A model generated the notes under the pieces. The model was not told the origin of the DNA and did no database searches. It saw only the letters and a list, made by a program, of their open reading frames with translations. Of a stretch of DNA of 64,000 bases, positions 61,420 to 64,000 are shown piece after piece (within the stretch, counting starts at the first letter, position 1; every line of letters starts with the position of its first letter). A program made the position numbers and the translations under genes. The DNA is from Methylobacter sp. (GTDB lineage: Bacteria > Pseudomonadota > Gammaproteobacteria > Methylococcales > Methylomonadaceae), in contig JAUYMY010000063.1 of assembly GCA_030699385.1 (NCBI GenBank), positions 1 to 64,000 on the forward strand. The letters are read 5' to 3'.

Positions 61420-63663
61420 ATGAGCCACCATCCAGACGCCACCACTCACCGCAATTTATCCCTGATCTTCCTGTTCGCCGCGACCCTGTTTACCAGTGCG
61501 TCGCTGATGTTTGTATTACAACCTCTGTTCGGGAAGATTTTATTACCGCTGCTGGGCGGTTCGCCCGCTGTCTGGAATACCTGCATGGTGTTCTACCAGA
61601 GCATTTTGTTTCTGGGCTATCTGTACGCGCACTATCTGTCGACACGCTACAACCGGCTGCGCCAAATCCAGATCCATAGCGCAGTCATTCTGATCAGCTT
61701 TTTGGCGCTGCCCTTGGCTTTGCCGGAAAACACCGTGCCGCCAACCGACAGCAACCCGACTTTCTGGCTGTTGTGGACTTTATTCCTGGCTATCGGCCTG
61801 CCCTTTTTCGTGGTGTCGACCACCGCGCCGCTGATTCAAAAATGGTTTGCCCAAGTCGGCCACGCGACCAGCCATGATCCTTATTATCTCTATGCCGCCA
61901 GCAACACCGGCAGCCTGATTGCCTTGCTCAGTTACCCGTTTTTGCTTGAACCTAATATTGGACTGGCTAACCAAAAAAGTTACTGGAGTGTCGGCTATGT
62001 GCTGCTGTGCCTGCTGATTGCCAGTTGCGCCTTTATCTTATGGAAAAGTCGGCAAAGTGCCGAAACTGCGCAAGAGCGCGCCGAATCTATCACCGATGAA
62101 CACAAACTCAGTCTGGGTACACAATTACATTGGCTGCTGCTGGCCCTGGTGCCGTCCAGCCTGCTGCTGGGCTTGACCAACTTTATCAGCACCGATATCG
62201 CCTCGGTGCCGTTGCTGTGGATTATTCCGCTGACTTTGTATTTGCTGTCGTTTGTGATCGTATTTTCCAAATGGAACGACAAAATCCATCCGCTGATGGT
62301 GAAGCTGCAACCGGTATTCCTGCTGCCGTTTATCGCCTACGCCTTCATTAATCCGGCGGATTTGCCGTATTGGGCCTATTTGATTTTGCACCTGCTGGCG
62401 TTTTTCTTTGCGGTGATGGTGTGCCACGGCGAACTCGCCCACAACAGGCCGCATACCCGCCATTTGACCACTTTCTACCTGATCATGTCCTTTGCCGGAA
62501 TGCTCGGCGGCATGTTCAACACCTTTGTCGCGCCGTTTGTGTTCAATGCCGTATATGAATACCCGATCATGATTATTGCCGCGTTGCTGCTGCGCCCCGG
62601 CCTGAAATTGCCGTTCAATCGCGGCCTGTTGTTGCAAATTATCCTCCCTGCTCTGCTGCTGATTGCCGGACTGATTATTCATGCCGGCGCCGATGATTTA
62701 TTGCAGCACTTTGACCTAATCGCCCTCAGCCTGATTGCCCTAACCTGTTTGACCTTCCTGCTCAGGGCGCGCCCGGTCGGCTTTGCGCTGATGAACGGCG
62801 CTATTATTTTCCTGGCGCTGGGTTTACATGGTTTGTCTTCGCACACGCTGTATCAGGAACGCAGTTTTTTTGGCGTGCTGGCCGTGCGCGAGGCAGTATT
62901 GACCGACGAACAAGGCCAGCCTGAGCACTATCATGAATTATTCCACGGCACCACCAAACACGGCGCGCAGCGGCTGGCGGCCCACTTGAGCCAAATACCG
63001 CTGACTTATTACAGCCGTCCGGGGCCGATGGGTCAGCTGTTTAAGGAATACGATAATAACAACCAAAACTGGACGATTGGCGTGGTCGGCTTGGGCGCAG
63101 GTGCTTTGGCCTGCTATGCCAAAGAGGCGCAACATTGGACACTGTACGAAATCGACCCGCTAGTAGTCGATATTGCCAGCAATCCCGCTTATTTCAGCTA
63201 CCTGAGCCAATGTGCGCCCAACGCCGCCATGCGTATCGGCGACGCGCGTTTGTCGCTGGAGCACGAAGCGGATCAGCATTTCGATTTATTGATCATGGAC
63301 GCCTTCAGTTCCGACTCGGTGCCGACTCACTTGTTGACCAAAGAAGCACTGGCACTGTATTTCAACAAACTCAAACCAAACGGCATCCTGGCCTTTCACA
63401 TGACCAACCGCCATTTGTCGCTGAAAAAAGTGTTGTCGATTAATGCCGAAGCCTTGCATTTGGCCTCGTTGATTCAGGAATTCAAACCGGAACGGGATAT
63501 TCCACTGGTGGTGTCGACCGATTGGGTGGTGATGGCAAAACAGCCGAAAACACTTGAGCCGCTACGCCTAAGCCGTCTCGGCAGCTGGCAAAAAATGCCT
63601 TTATATTTTGATATGCAACCGTGGACGGACGACTTTACTAATATTGTTAGTATTTGGAAATAG
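61420..63663 (+). CDS. Fused MFS-type membrane / spermidine synthase-like protein
   Basis: About 12 hydrophobic helices then GVVGLGAGALACYAKEAQHWTLYEIDPLVVDIA and LIMDAFSSDSVPTHLLT. Confidence 0.88.
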   Translation: MSHHPDATTHRNLSLIFLFAATLFTSASLMFVLQPLFGKILLPLLGGSPAVWNTCMVFYQSILFLGYLYAHYLSTRYNRLRQIQIHSAVILISFLALPLALPENTVPPTDSNPTFWLLWTLFLAIGLPFFVVSTTAPLIQKWFAQVGHATSHDPYYLYAASNTGSLIALLSYPFLLEPNIGLANQKSYWSVGYVLLCLLIASCAFILWKSRQSAETAQERAESITDEHKLSLGTQLHWLLLALVPSSLLLGLTNFISTDIASVPLLWIIPLTLYLLSFVIVFSKWNDKIHPLMVKLQPVFLLPFIAYAFINPADLPYWAYLILHLLAFFFAVMVCHGELAHNRPHTRHLTTFYLIMSFAGMLGGMFNTFVAPFVFNAVYEYPIMIIAALLLRPGLKLPFNRGLLLQIILPALLLIAGLIIHAGADDLLQHFDLIALSLIALTCLTFLLRARPVGFALMNGAIIFLALGLHGLSSHTLYQERSFFGVLAVREAVLTDEQGQPEHYHELFHGTTKHGAQRLAAHLSQIPLTYYSRPGPMGQLFKEYDNNNQNWTIGVVGLGAGALACYAKEAQHWTLYEIDPLVVDIASNPAYFSYLSQCAPNAAMRIGDARLSLEHEADQHFDLLIMDAFSSDSVPTHLLTKEALALYFNKLKPNGILAFHMTNRHLSLKKVLSINAEALHLASLIQEFKPERDIPLVVSTDWVVMAKQPKTLEPLRLSRLGSWQKMPLYFDMQPWTDDFTNIVSIWK

Positions 63664-63678
63664 AGCCAGTGTGTTGTG

Positions 63679-63706
63679 TTGTGGGAGCGGCCACCCGGCC
63701 GCGAAT
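63679..63706. repeat. Half of a REP-like palindrome (single arm)
   Basis: TTGTGGGAGCGGCCACCCGGCCGCGAA without a partner arm. Confidence 0.7.
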
Positions 63707-63718
63707 AGTTTGGCTGTA

Positions 63719-63827
63719 AACGCTGTAAGGCGGATTCGCCGCTAGGCAATCCGCCACAACTTCGACCGGCTATCATCAGCATGGTGCGTGTGTGGCGGTT
63801 TGCTACGCGAAACCGCCTTACAGCGTT
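63719..63827. repeat. ~109-bp MITE-like element with AACGCTGTAAGGCGG/CCGCCTTACAGCGTT ends
   Basis: Inverted ends extend to 19/21 matches; internal GGCGGATT...AATCCGCC hairpin. Confidence 0.8.
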
Positions 63828-63958
63828 AGTGGACAAAATCCTTGCCGATAAAAAAAGCAGGCAACAACACCAGCGCGTTGAAACGTGAAATTGATGGGTT
63901 GGTTTATGGGCTTTATGGGTTGAGTGAGGAAGATATTTTGATTATGGAGGGGAAATAA
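63825..63958 (+). pseudogene. 3' remnant of an Eco57I-type DNA adenine methyltransferase / type IIG restriction-modification gene
   Basis: LVDKILADKK then, after a frame change at an A7 run, AGNNTSALKREIDGLVYGLYGLSEEDILIMEGK*, characteristic of the C-terminus of this family. Confidence 0.7.
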
Positions 63959-64000
63959 ATGCACGTTATTACGCGCAAACGGCTGAATGATTTTGCAGAA
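63959..64000 (+). CDS. HigB-like (RelE superfamily) toxin, 5' end only
   Basis: ATG at 63959: MHVITRKRLNDFAE..., matching HigB N-termini; truncated by the window end. Confidence 0.65.
   Translation, partial: MHVITRKRLNDFAE

Noticed and set aside
61420-63663. Fused MFS/spermidine synthase as a novel fusion
   Set aside because: This architecture is already widespread and annotated in bacteria.
1-64000. CRISPR array
   Set aside because: Repeats present are dispersed palindromes; no regularly spaced direct repeats and no cas genes.

Overview
64-kb chromosomal window from a gammaproteobacterium. A methanotroph-like (Methylococcales) origin is only an inference from gene content and repeat style. 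Most of it is housekeeping: lpxB, a SNF2/SWIM helicase, a GGDEF cyclase, a TetR-regulated RND efflux operon, purL, bamC-dapA, a TolC/HlyD/ABC export operon, tsaC/sua5, ppc with divergent nhaR-like LysR, speE, ubiK, comM, rep, tRNA-Arg(CCG), miaA, a five-gene signalling operon (response regulator-nucleotide cyclase, porin, binding protein, histidine kinase, response regulator-HD-GYP), an AIM24/PRTase-TRSP/HAD module, ppdK, ftsH and a fused MFS/spermidine synthase. The genome is full of small non-autonomous palindromic/MITE-like repeats of at least 5 families. One ~110-170 bp family has TAAGG/TTAGG-type ends that form the stop codon of three abutting reading frames. Several decayed fragments not in the ORF track can be read by eye: a frameshifted DprA-like remnant (~55.5-55.7 kb), the 3' tail of an Eco57I-type DNA methyltransferase next to the start of a HigB-like toxin (window end), and a possible SagB-like N-terminal remnant (~27.05 kb). 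Best candidates for follow-up are the signalling operon with twin receivers, the reduced Ter-type PRTase-TRSP/HAD/AIM24 module, the export ABC protein with a degenerate ATPase, and an AT-rich orphan membrane protein beside a YgiT-type zinc-finger protein. No CRISPR array, rRNA, prophage or intact transposase was seen.
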